This document shows positions 6,584 to 14,268 of a DNA stretch of 64,000 nt, piece by piece. The notes beneath the pieces were generated by a model. That model did no database searches, was not told where the DNA came from, and saw nothing but the letters and a program-made list of their open reading frames with translations. A program made the position numbers and the translations under genes. Source of the DNA: Metabacillus litoralis (GTDB lineage: Bacteria; Bacillota; Bacilli; Bacillales; Bacillaceae); NCBI RefSeq assembly GCF_020524045.1, contig NZ_JAIVKL010000002.1, positions 434,001-498,000 on the forward strand, written 5' to 3'. Numbering within the stretch: position 1 is the first letter of the stretch; each line of letters begins with the position of its first letter.

Positions 6584-9235
6584 ATGACTGAACAATATAA
6601 TAGTCGTGAAGAACGAAAAAAACGACAAACAAAACAAACTTCAAAGAAAAATAAGAAAAAACAGAATAAAGCAGGTCTTTGGAAAAAGATATTTTTGAGT
6701 TTACTAGCTTTAGGGATCGTCGGAATGATTGGTGGAGGTATTACATTTGCCATAATCGTCTCAGGTGCCCCCCCACTTGATGAAAAGAAACTAAAGGATT
6801 CTTTTTCATCAAAATTATACGATATAAATAAGGAAGAAATTACAGAGTTTGGACAAGTAAAACGAACCTATGTCCCTTATGATGAAATTCCTGACATATT
6901 AAAAGAAGCCGTACTAGCAACTGAGGATGCAAGATTTTACGAACATAACGGAGTTGATTTTATCCGGATTGGAGGAGCATTTGTAGCCAATGTTCAAGAA
7001 GGATTTGGCGCTGAGGGTGGAAGTACCATTACACAACAAGTGATTAAAAATTCTCTACTGACTAACGATAAGACGATTACACGTAAGGTTCAAGAATTAT
7101 GGTTAGCTTTCCAATTAGAGCAAAAATACTCAAAACAGGAAATTCTAGAAATGTACTTAAATAAGATCTACTTTCCTGGAAATATATATGGGGTATCTCA
7201 AGCTGCTGAATCTTTTTATGGAAAACCATTAAGTGAGCTTGAATTACACGAAGCAGCAATGATCGCTGGAATACCACAGAGTCCTAATAATTATAATCCT
7301 AGAACACATCCTGAAAATGCAGAAAAAAGAAGAAATATTGTTTTAACATTAATGGCAAAGCATGGGTTTATTACAGAAGCTAAAGCAACAGAAGCTAAAA
7401 GTATTCCCGTTCAATCAACAGTTGTAGAAGATCAAGAAAAAGCAAATCCATATCACGCTTTTGTCGAAGAAGTCATTGAAGAAGTTAAGGAAAAAACTGA
7501 CATTGACGCTGGTTCTGCGGGCTTAGAAATTTATACAACGTTAGATCCAGATGCACAAGATGCAGTCGAAAATGTGTTAAATGGAGATGTTATGAATTTT
7601 CCAGATGACGAATTACAAGCAGGTATCGCGTTGATTGATACTCAAACAGGTGAGATTCGAGCAATAGGTGGGGGTAGAAACCAACCTGTCGGAGGTTATA
7701 ATTATGCCACAGATACAAGAAGACAGCCTGGTTCAACGATTAAGCCAGTTTTAGATTATGGTCCAGCTATTGAACATTTAAAATGGTCCACTTATCATCA
7801 ACTGGTTGATGAGCCCTATACTTATAGTGATGGAAAAACACCTATAAATAACTGGGACCTTAGTTACAAAGGACAAATGTCCATGCGCCAAGCTCTAGCA
7901 GACTCTAGAAACGTACCCGCATTAAAAGCACTACAAGAAGTAGGTCTTGATAAAGCAAAAGAATTTGCACAGGGCTTAGGTATACCTTTAGACGAAATTT
8001 ATGAGCCTTATGCGATTGGTGGATTTAGAGATGGAGTCTCTCCACTACAAATGGCAGGTGCATTTAGTGCTTTCGGTAATAATGGAATGTATATCGAACC
8101 ACATGCCGTGAAAAAAATTGTTTTAAGTGATGGAACAGAAATAAGTCTCGAGCCTGAACCAGAAGCTGCGATGAGTGATTATACAGCATTTATGATCACA
8201 GATATGATGAAATCGGTCATCTCATATGGTACTGGTCAATCGGTTCAAATCCCTGGAATTAATATTGCAGGTAAAACAGGTACAACTAATTTTAGAGATG
8301 AAGATAAATCAAAATACAATATTCCATCTGGAGCAGCAAAAGACGCTTGGTTTGTAGGTTATAATCCCAACTACACAGCCGCTGTTTGGACGGGGTATAA
8401 TATTTCTGAGGGCAGTGAGAAGGTATATTTAGACTCTTCAGACCAAAAGCTTGCAAGAGCAATGTTTAAAGAGATTTTCTCTCAAGTAGCTGCAGGAGAT
8501 TCTTCAGATTTTGAACAACCAAATAGTGTTGTTAAAAAAGCAATTGAAAAAGGCTCAAAAGATGCTGTATTAGCTAGTGAATATACACCATCAAATCGTA
8601 TTACGTATGAGTACTTTGTTAAAGGATCTGAACCAACAAAGGTATCTAAAAAGTTTGAAAAACTTGACAAACCATCAAACTTAAACATAAATTATGATCA
8701 AGTTACAAATTCAATTAGTATTAATTGGAATTATGATGAAAGTAAATTAGCTGATGTCACTTTTGAAGTCAGTCAATCGATAGACGAAGGCCCCTACCAA
8801 ATCGTTAATAAATCAAAAGATATGGGTTATGAAATTGCTGACGTCATTCCAGGCGCAATTTACGCCTTTAAGGTAGTTGCAGTCAGTGACAGTGATACAA
8901 ACAACCGTAGTGATGAAGCGGTCACAAAAGTTCAAGTACCGGAGCCTGAGGTAGATGTGCCTGAGCTTCCGACTGAAGACGAAGATAGTGAAGAAACCCC
9001 TCCTGGTAATGGTAATGGGAATGATAATGGTAACGGTAATGGCAATGGCAATGGCAATGGCAATGGTAATGGTAATGGCAATGATGATGGTAACGGTAAT
9101 GGAGAAGATGGCAGTGATCCTGAAGGTGAAACTGACGAAGAACAAACACCACCTGATGAAGAAGCTACCACTCCTCCAACTGAGAACAATGGGAGAAAGA
9201 ATGATGATCAGGACGAAGAAGATAATGATATATAA
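6584..9235 (+). CDS. ponA: Class A penicillin-binding protein 1 (PonA)
   Basis: A bifunctional peptidoglycan synthase of 883 residues. ATG 6584 fits GAAAGG at the better spacing; ATG 6578 is the alternative. The domains are: a Lys-rich cytoplasmic tail, a membrane segment (about 36-60), a glycosyltransferase GT51 domain with ATEDARFYEHNG, GGSTITQQ and KIYFPGNIYG, then a transpeptidase with GSTIKP (catalytic Ser about 384), SRN and KTGT (about 563). After that comes a fibronectin type III-like domain (about 690-790) and an acidic tail with a Gly-Asn repeat (about 808-842) and Pro/Thr/Glu-rich end. B. subtilis PonA also has a Ser/Asn/Gly-rich tail, so this is a variant of a known feature. Confidence 0.96.
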   Translation: MTEQYNSREERKKRQTKQTSKKNKKKQNKAGLWKKIFLSLLALGIVGMIGGGITFAIIVSGAPPLDEKKLKDSFSSKLYDINKEEITEFGQVKRTYVPYDEIPDILKEAVLATEDARFYEHNGVDFIRIGGAFVANVQEGFGAEGGSTITQQVIKNSLLTNDKTITRKVQELWLAFQLEQKYSKQEILEMYLNKIYFPGNIYGVSQAAESFYGKPLSELELHEAAMIAGIPQSPNNYNPRTHPENAEKRRNIVLTLMAKHGFITEAKATEAKSIPVQSTVVEDQEKANPYHAFVEEVIEEVKEKTDIDAGSAGLEIYTTLDPDAQDAVENVLNGDVMNFPDDELQAGIALIDTQTGEIRAIGGGRNQPVGGYNYATDTRRQPGSTIKPVLDYGPAIEHLKWSTYHQLVDEPYTYSDGKTPINNWDLSYKGQMSMRQALADSRNVPALKALQEVGLDKAKEFAQGLGIPLDEIYEPYAIGGFRDGVSPLQMAGAFSAFGNNGMYIEPHAVKKIVLSDGTEISLEPEPEAAMSDYTAFMITDMMKSVISYGTGQSVQIPGINIAGKTGTTNFRDEDKSKYNIPSGAAKDAWFVGYNPNYTAAVWTGYNISEGSEKVYLDSSDQKLARAMFKEIFSQVAAGDSSDFEQPNSVVKKAIEKGSKDAVLASEYTPSNRITYEYFVKGSEPTKVSKKFEKLDKPSNLNINYDQVTNSISINWNYDESKLADVTFEVSQSIDEGPYQIVNKSKDMGYEIADVIPGAIYAFKVVAVSDSDTNNRSDEAVTKVQVPEPEVDVPELPTEDEDSEETPPGNGNGNDNGNGNGNGNGNGNGNGNGNDDGNGNGEDGSDPEGETDEEQTPPDEEATTPPTENNGRKNDDQDEEDNDI
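9006..9107 (+). repeat. Gly-Asn-encoding tandem repeat in ponA
   Basis: A run of GGTAAT/GGCAAT hexamers (Gly-Asn dipeptides) with a few Asp substitutions. The hexamer array is prone to slippage, so its length may vary between strains. Confidence 0.9.
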
Positions 9236-9309
9236 GGAAACGCAATAGTCTTGAACAAACGCTCATAAAACAATTAGTTATAAAAAGATTTCTGAACTCT
9301 CTCAAAAAC

Positions 9310-9347
9310 GAAAAAAGAACCTGGATATTTCCATGGTTCTTTTTTTG
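9310..9347. terminator. Terminator between ponA and ypoC
   Basis: AAAAAAGAACC pairs with GGTTCTTTTTT around an inner TGGA/TCCA stem with one bulged T. A-rich and T-rich flanks suit both convergent genes. Confidence 0.75.
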
Positions 9348-9384
9348 TTTCTTTCGTATTGCTAGTCTAAGATTTTTTTCTTTA

Positions 9385-9903
9385 TCATATTTGCTTTAGT
9401 GCAACGACCTTTGCAAAAATTTTCTCTATTTCTATAAATAATTGCTGTAACTGAATAAAAGCATGATATTGTGTAGGTTTTTTTATAATAAAATGTAAAC
9501 GTTCTTCACAATTTACTGGTTTTTTTGAAAGTTCATTGATGAACATATTTTTTAATTCTAAATTTTTTATAGGTTGTTTATTAACCCAAAACAAAGAAAG
9601 CAAAAATACTGAAAGTAGTTTAATCATTAAATCTTCATTAGGTTTTCTTAACTTGAAATTTTCTTTCATTGCACAGCTTAGAAATTTTTGATATTCAAAA
9701 ATTCCTGGTAGAACTTCTGAAGGATTTTCCCATGGCTTAGGTGCTTCTTGATTATAAATAAAAAGGATATCATAATAAAACGGTTCATTTTCAATGTTTT
9801 CTAATAATTGTACTTTGTCATTCAAAGTGATCAGTTCTACATCCTTCTTATGAAAAGGAGGAAATAAAAACTCCTCTGGGATTTTCAGTTGATTATTTTG
9901 CAT
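9385..9903 (-). CDS. ypoC: YpoC family protein
   Basis: A 172-residue soluble protein whose start overlaps the end of nth by 11 bases, so it is co-transcribed and probably coupled. The sequence has a mixed helical pattern with motifs EEFLFPPFHKKDVELI and EERLHFIIKKPTQYHAFIQL; no enzyme motif is seen. Position after nth and before ponA identifies it as YpoC, a family of unknown function. Confidence 0.75.
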   Translation of the reverse strand: MQNNQLKIPEEFLFPPFHKKDVELITLNDKVQLLENIENEPFYYDILFIYNQEAPKPWENPSEVLPGIFEYQKFLSCAMKENFKLRKPNEDLMIKLLSVFLLSLFWVNKQPIKNLELKNMFINELSKKPVNCEERLHFIIKKPTQYHAFIQLQQLFIEIEKIFAKVVALKQI

Positions 9904-10558
9904 TTGCCATATTTGCCTTTTTCATTCTCTTTTGTCCTTCCCTACATAAATGAAGGAGAGGACAAATATCACAGTTGGGAGATTGTGCCTTACAATGATA
10001 CCGTCCAAAAAAAATTAATCTGTGGTGCGTATCAGACCATTCTTCTTTTGGGATTTTTCTCATAAGCGTTTTTTCAACTTCAAGAACTGAATCTTTCCAT
10101 TTACATATAGCCAAACGTTTACTAACTCTCTCCACATGAGTATCAACTGCTATTGCAGGTACACCAAATGCGACTGACATCACAACATTTGCAGTTTTTC
10201 TACCAACACCTGCAAGCTTTGTTAACTCTGTATGGTCATTTGGAACAACACCATTATAACTTTGCAATAATGTTTCACAAAGTTTACGAATATTTTTAGC
10301 TTTGTTTCTAAAGAGTCCTATCGACCGTATATCGTTTTGTAATTCTTCTAAAGAAACAGCCAAGTAATCTTCAGGTTTTTTATATTTTTGAAAGAGGTTT
10401 TTCGTTACCTTATTAACAAGAGCATCCGTACATTGTGCAGAAAGTGCCACAGCTATAACGAGTTCGAAAGGATTTTCGTGCACTAATTCACAATGTGCTT
10501 CTGGAAACATCTCAGTCATTGTATCTAAACATTCACGTATTTGAACCTTTGTTAACAT
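9893..10558 (-). CDS. nth: Endonuclease III (DNA glycosylase/AP lyase)
   Basis: A 221-residue base-excision repair enzyme that removes oxidised pyrimidines and cleaves the abasic site. It has the helix-hairpin-helix LAGVGRKTANVV with the catalytic Lys, the catalytic Asp in VDTHVERV, and a C-terminal 4Fe-4S cluster with spacing C-x6-C-x2-C-x5-C (CKAQSPNCDICPLLHLC). ATG 10558 follows AGGTGAA. It lies in the dnaD-nth-ypoC order of B. subtilis, but here a repeat copy and a 340-base gap separate it from dnaD. Confidence 0.96.
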   Translation of the reverse strand: MLTKVQIRECLDTMTEMFPEAHCELVHENPFELVIAVALSAQCTDALVNKVTKNLFQKYKKPEDYLAVSLEELQNDIRSIGLFRNKAKNIRKLCETLLQSYNGVVPNDHTELTKLAGVGRKTANVVMSVAFGVPAIAVDTHVERVSKRLAICKWKDSVLEVEKTLMRKIPKEEWSDTHHRLIFFGRYHCKAQSPNCDICPLLHLCREGQKRMKKANMANAK

Positions 10559-10619
10559 TCATTTTCACCTGCTTATTCATACGTAATTAAATATAAATTT
10601 TTGAACGTTTATTGTAAAT

Positions 10620-10773
10620 GGCTCTGATAAAAACTTTGTATTTGATTTCCGTCCTAGGCATGTGCTTCCCAGGAAAAAAGCACCTTTTTTCACGTTTCTT
10701 TAATTAGGAGTCTCATATATTCGACTCCAATCAACAAAGTGCTAAAAATCAACATTAAAGCTTTAACACAACC
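10620..10773 (+). repeat. MITE-like repeat copy, core degraded
   Basis: Starts GGCTCTGATAAAAACTTTGT and ends CAACATTAAAGCTTTAACACAACC, matching both ends of the family; the GC-rich core is reduced to remnants (AGGAGTCTCATA, ACTCCAATCAACAAAGTGC). No clear target duplication remains. It fills the nth-dnaD gap. Confidence 0.75.
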
Positions 10774-10832
10774 TATAAAAGCCATTTGCTTTAACTAAAA
10801 ATATCGGTAGCATTCTACCCTAGTAATAGCCA

Positions 10833-10877
10833 GGCCTTGATTCTAAATTGATATCATACGGATTTAGAATCAAGGCC
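10833..10877. terminator. Long hairpin downstream of dnaD
   Basis: A perfect 16-bp stem (10833-10848 with 10862-10877) with a 13-nt loop, 22 bases after the dnaD stop. There is no T-tract on the dnaD side, so an intrinsic terminator is likely from position but not proven. Confidence 0.5.
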
Positions 10878-10898
10878 ATATTAACTTTACTCTTCAAC

Positions 10899-11606
10899 TT
10901 AACTTTCAAGCCAATTATAAAAAGGAACTTTACGTTGATAATCTTCATTCGTCTCAGATTGCTTTTGATTAGTATTAACTTGATTTTGACGGAATTTTTT
11001 TGAATGGTTTCTAGCTTGATCTATTGTTCGTATCCCATTCTTTTTCCACTCAAAGAGAATTCTATCAATATAACGGAAATTTATTTTGCCAGACATTACA
11101 GCTTCTCGTAAAGCAGCTTTAATGATTACTGGATCATAGTCATCTTGATCAATCCAAATGGCTAATGATTCACACTCAAACGGGGATAATGGACGTCCAA
11201 ATTCATTTTCAAAAACACTATACAAACTCATATCTTCTTCTTTGCTTTGTTCCTGAACTTTATCTTGATTTTCTTTCATTAAAAAAGTATATAATTTGTC
11301 CCAAAGAGGCTTTAAAGAATAAAATTCACAAAGTAACCTGTTTTCTTCACTTTCTTCTATCATTAAAAATCCTTTTTGAATTAAACTTCTTAATATGGAT
11401 GTACATGCAGATGTAGAGATTGACATATGCTCGGAAATTTCAGTAGGAGTTGGAAATTGATTTCCTGATTGTTTGAATTTTAATACTTGGAGTAAGACCA
11501 TAAATTCTTCTTCATTGATGCCAAGTTTAGCGTAATAATTAAACAAAATCACTGGAACAGAAACATGACCAGTTTCTTGTAGATAAATAAATTGTTCTTT
11601 GTTCAT
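10899..11606 (-). CDS. dnaD: DNA replication protein DnaD
   Basis: A 235-residue protein. The N-terminal winged helix (residues 1-100) includes PTPTEISEHMSISTSACTSI; the C-terminal DnaD domain (about 130-205) contains FGRPLSPFECESLAIW and the family motif YIDRILFEWKKNGIRT. DnaD acts with DnaB and DnaI to load the helicase at oriC and at PriA-dependent restart sites. ATG 11606 follows GAGGTGT. In B. subtilis it lies directly after asnS; here a terminator and a repeat copy intervene, so it probably has its own promoter. Confidence 0.95.
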   Translation of the reverse strand: MNKEQFIYLQETGHVSVPVILFNYYAKLGINEEEFMVLLQVLKFKQSGNQFPTPTEISEHMSISTSACTSILRSLIQKGFLMIEESEENRLLCEFYSLKPLWDKLYTFLMKENQDKVQEQSKEEDMSLYSVFENEFGRPLSPFECESLAIWIDQDDYDPVIIKAALREAVMSGKINFRYIDRILFEWKKNGIRTIDQARNHSKKFRQNQVNTNQKQSETNEDYQRKVPFYNWLES

Positions 11607-11704
11607 AAATACACCTCGCTTTTTAGTATAACATGACGAGCTATTTCTTTGTATGAAATAGATTTATGTTCTTATTGCCAATTTAACAAATATAACATAA
11701 TAAA

Positions 11705-11747
11705 ATTAAAAAACCGACTCTTAAAATTTCAAGAGTCAGTCTGTTTT
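11705..11747. terminator. Terminator between asnS and dnaD
   Basis: GACTCTT (11716-11722) pairs with AAGAGTC (11731-11737); A-rich sequence on the left gives a T-tract for minus-strand transcripts from asnS, and T's on the right serve the other direction. Confidence 0.65.
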
Positions 11748-11752
11748 TAATA

Positions 11753-11922
11753 CGCTGTTAAATTTTGTTATTGAATTCTGTATAGGTCTTCACTTTCAGG
11801 TGAATCCACCTATAAGTGCGTCTGTGAGGTTTTATATTCTCTACCACACTTCATTAGGCAGGAGTCTCATATATGAAGGCCCAATCAAAAAACGTTTAAA
11901 ATTAACACTGAGTTATAACTAG
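11753..11922 (+). repeat. Degenerate MITE-like repeat copy after asnS
   Basis: CGCTGTTAAATTTTGTTATTGA at the left and AATTAACACTGAGTTATAAC at the right correspond to the family ends; GCAGGAGTCTCATAT and CCAATCAAAAAACG are core remnants. It ends 7 bases from the asnS stop codon. Confidence 0.6.
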
Positions 11923-11928
11923 TAGATA

Positions 11929-13221
11929 TTAAGGATATAGTCTATTTAACAAGCGCGGGAAAGGAATTGTTTCTCGAACATGTTCAACACCACTTATCCA
12001 CGCGACAGTTCTTTCTAGCCCTAAACCAAATCCAGAGTGTGGAACAGAGCCATATTTTCTTAATTGTAAATACCAATCATAAGCAGATTGATCTAATTGG
12101 TGTTCATCCAAACGCTGCTTTAGCAATTCGGCATTATGAATACGCTCTGATCCACCGATAATTTCCCCGTACCCCTCAGGTGCAATTAAATCAGCACAAA
12201 GAACAACATCGTCTCGATCTGCGTCTGGTTGCATATAAAAAGGTTTTAAGCTAGTCGGATAATGTGTAATAAATACCGGTTTTTCATAACTTTCTGCTAT
12301 AGCTGTTTCATGTGGTGAGCCAAAGTCATCACCCCATTTAATTTCGTCAAAGCCTTTTTCATGTAGGAATTTAATTGCATCATCATACGTAATCCTTGGA
12401 AAAGGAGCTTGAATCTTCTCCAATTTAGTAAGATCTCTTCCTAATGTATTTAATTCTAATTTACAATTTTTTAATACACTTTGAATGATATATGTAACAT
12501 ATGTTTCTTGAACTTGTAAATTATCTTCAAATTCATAAAAAGCCATCTCTGGTTCAATCATCCAAAATTCAATTAAATGACGTCTTGTTTTTGATTTTTC
12601 GGCTCTGAATGTTGGACCAAATGAAAACACTTTCCCTAATGCCATAGCAGCAGCTTCCATATAAAGTTGTCCACTTTGAGATAAGTAGGCATCTTCATCA
12701 AAATATTTTGTGTGGAATAACTCCGATGTTCCTTCTGGCGCACTACCAGTTAAGATTGGAGGATCTACCTTTACAAAACCTTCATTATTAAAAAATTCAT
12801 ATGTTGAACGAATAATCTCGTTTCTAATCTTCATAACTGCATGTTGACGTTTAGAACGTAACCAAAGATGTCGATGATCCATTAAGAACTCCGTACCATG
12901 TTCTTTCGGAGTAATAGGATAATCTACCGATTCAGAAATAACACGGATATTTGTAATTCCTAGCTCATATCCGAAAGGTGAACGTTCATCTTCTTTAACA
13001 ATACCTGATACAAATAGAGATGTTTCTTGTGTAATTGATTTTGCCTGTAGAAAGATCTCCTCTTCTACTTCAGCTTTGACAACAACACCTTGAATAAAAC
13101 CAGTTCCATCTCTTAATTGTAAAAAGGCAATTTTTCCGCTTGATCTTTTGTTTGCTAACCAAGCACCTATCGTTACTTCTTTTCCTACATATTTCCCTAC
13201 TTCTGCTATCGTTGTTTTCAC
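11929..13221 (-). CDS. asnS: Asparaginyl-tRNA synthetase
   Basis: A 430-residue class II synthetase. There is an N-terminal OB-fold anticodon-binding domain (about 15-100, [24 protein letters not shown] split), then the catalytic domain with motif 2 [20 protein letters not shown] and motif 3 [12 protein letters not shown]. The length equals that of the B. subtilis enzyme. ATG 13221 follows GGAGGGAA. In B. subtilis aspB lies just upstream; here ypmB is the immediate neighbour. No T-box is visible upstream. Confidence 0.96.
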   Translation of the reverse strand: MKTTIAEVGKYVGKEVTIGAWLANKRSSGKIAFLQLRDGTGFIQGVVVKAEVEEEIFLQAKSITQETSLFVSGIVKEDERSPFGYELGITNIRVISESVDYPITPKEHGTEFLMDHRHLWLRSKRQHAVMKIRNEIIRSTYEFFNNEGFVKVDPPILTGSAPEGTSELFHTKYFDEDAYLSQSGQLYMEAAAMALGKVFSFGPTFRAEKSKTRRHLIEFWMIEPEMAFYEFEDNLQVQETYVTYIIQSVLKNCKLELNTLGRDLTKLEKIQAPFPRITYDDAIKFLHEKGFDEIKWGDDFGSPHETAIAESYEKPVFITHYPTSLKPFYMQPDADRDDVVLCADLIAPEGYGEIIGGSERIHNAELLKQRLDEHQLDQSAYDWYLQLRKYGSVPHSGFGLGLERTVAWISGVEHVRETIPFPRLLNRLYP

Positions 13222-13347
13222 TTAATAATTCCCTCCAAAAAGCTACGATGTCTACTTACTTTATGATCTATGTACGTAACACTAACCTATTATACTTATT
13301 TTACTATTGTGTAGCAATGAAGTATATTAAAGCGCCAAAATGTTTGA

Positions 13348-13878
13348 TTATTTAAATTTATTGTTTTTTAATGCCATATGTTTGATAATTTCTCCATTGC
13401 TAAAATGGACAAAATCAAATGTATACCGATCAGATTGATCCTTATACTTAACTTCCCATATAGGAATTCCTTCATCCATTCCTAATTGGACATTAATAAG
13501 CTTTTTCACCTTATATTCATTTTGAACTACTTGTATTGCTTCATCCCTTGTCACTCCAGAAGAATGTTTTTCTACAACAATATTTTTAACGATATCATTT
13601 TCTTTATTATTTTCTTTTTGTGGCTGTGGTATCCATACATAAACTTCTTCATTTTTAGCATTTTCACCCGAAATCACATGATATTTCTGATTACCGTTGA
13701 ATGTATTAATCGATTCGACCGTTGTAAGGTCTGCCTTTTCCATAGCTAATTCTTTAGAACTTTGATGATTTTCTTTATATTGATTTCTAGCTGTGTTATA
13801 TATTGATCCAAAAACCCAAATACTAGTAATAATCAAAATGAAGATGATAACCAATGTAATAATTGTTTTTTTTCCCAT
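13348..13878 (-). CDS. ypmB: YpmB-like membrane-anchored protein (DUF5590)
   Basis: A 176-residue protein. Residues 5-27 form a membrane segment (TIITLVIIFILIITSIWVFG), and the rest is extracytoplasmic. The C-terminal half (EAIQVVQNEYKVKKLINVQ, then IPIWEVKYKDQSDRYTFDFV) has a PepSY-like pattern typical of YpmB. It lies 13 bases after ypmA, in one transcript. Its function is unknown. Confidence 0.85.
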   Translation of the reverse strand: MGKKTIITLVIIFILIITSIWVFGSIYNTARNQYKENHQSSKELAMEKADLTTVESINTFNGNQKYHVISGENAKNEEVYVWIPQPQKENNKENDIVKNIVVEKHSSGVTRDEAIQVVQNEYKVKKLINVQLGMDEGIPIWEVKYKDQSDRYTFDFVHFSNGEIIKHMALKNNKFK

Positions 13879-13891
13879 CTATGTCACGTCC

Positions 13892-14062
13892 TTATGTTCG
13901 ATAAATGGTAAAAACTGCTTTAGATTTATCTTCCTTATCAAGAGCTAGACCAAACATTAAGTCTTCTCTTTTTAACGTACGGTTTAACACATCTACCACT
14001 TTATAAAGATCATCTGCATGATCGATCGTTACAGTTGATAAAATCTCTATTTTACTTTCCAT
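13892..14062 (-). CDS. ypmA: YpmA family protein (DUF4264)
   Basis: A 56-residue protein, MESKIEILSTVTIDHADDLY...DKSKAVFTIYRT. ATG 14062 follows AGGAGGAAA, the ideal ribosome binding site. Size, the dinG-ypmA-ypmB order and the sequence pattern identify it as YpmA. The family has no known function. No membrane segment is seen. Confidence 0.85.
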   Translation of the reverse strand: MESKIEILSTVTIDHADDLYKVVDVLNRTLKREDLMFGLALDKEDKSKAVFTIYRT

Positions 14063-14226
14063 GACAATTTCCTCCTACATCAAACAAATATTGTTACTTA
14101 TATGTCTCTTCCGTCTGGATACAATAACATTACAACAACATACCATTTGTTGTACCATGTTTTATTATAACAGTTGAAAACACTTAGCGCGCGAAAATAA
14201 ATTTCTCCTAACCCACACCATTTAAC

Positions 14227-14250
14227 GGCTGATTCAACTTTGAATCAGCC
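14227..14250. terminator. Hairpin downstream of dinG
   Basis: A perfect 10-bp stem (14227-14236 with 14241-14250) with an ACTT loop, 18 bases after the dinG stop. The T-tract lies on the plus-strand side; for dinG itself the downstream flank is not T-rich, so termination efficiency is uncertain. Confidence 0.5.
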
Positions 14251-14268
14251 AATTTTTTGAAAATGATT

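Noticed and set aside
9006-9107. Tandem repeats as possible CRISPR
   Set aside because: Six-base units within a coding frame, with no spacers.
8813-9248. Several open frames on both strands over the ponA 3' end
   Set aside because: They are by-products of the Gly-Asn hexamer array, which leaves other frames open; no ribosome binding site, and ponA clearly codes here.
13222-13347. T-box upstream of asnS
   Set aside because: Too short, and no specifier stem, T-box motif or terminator is visible.
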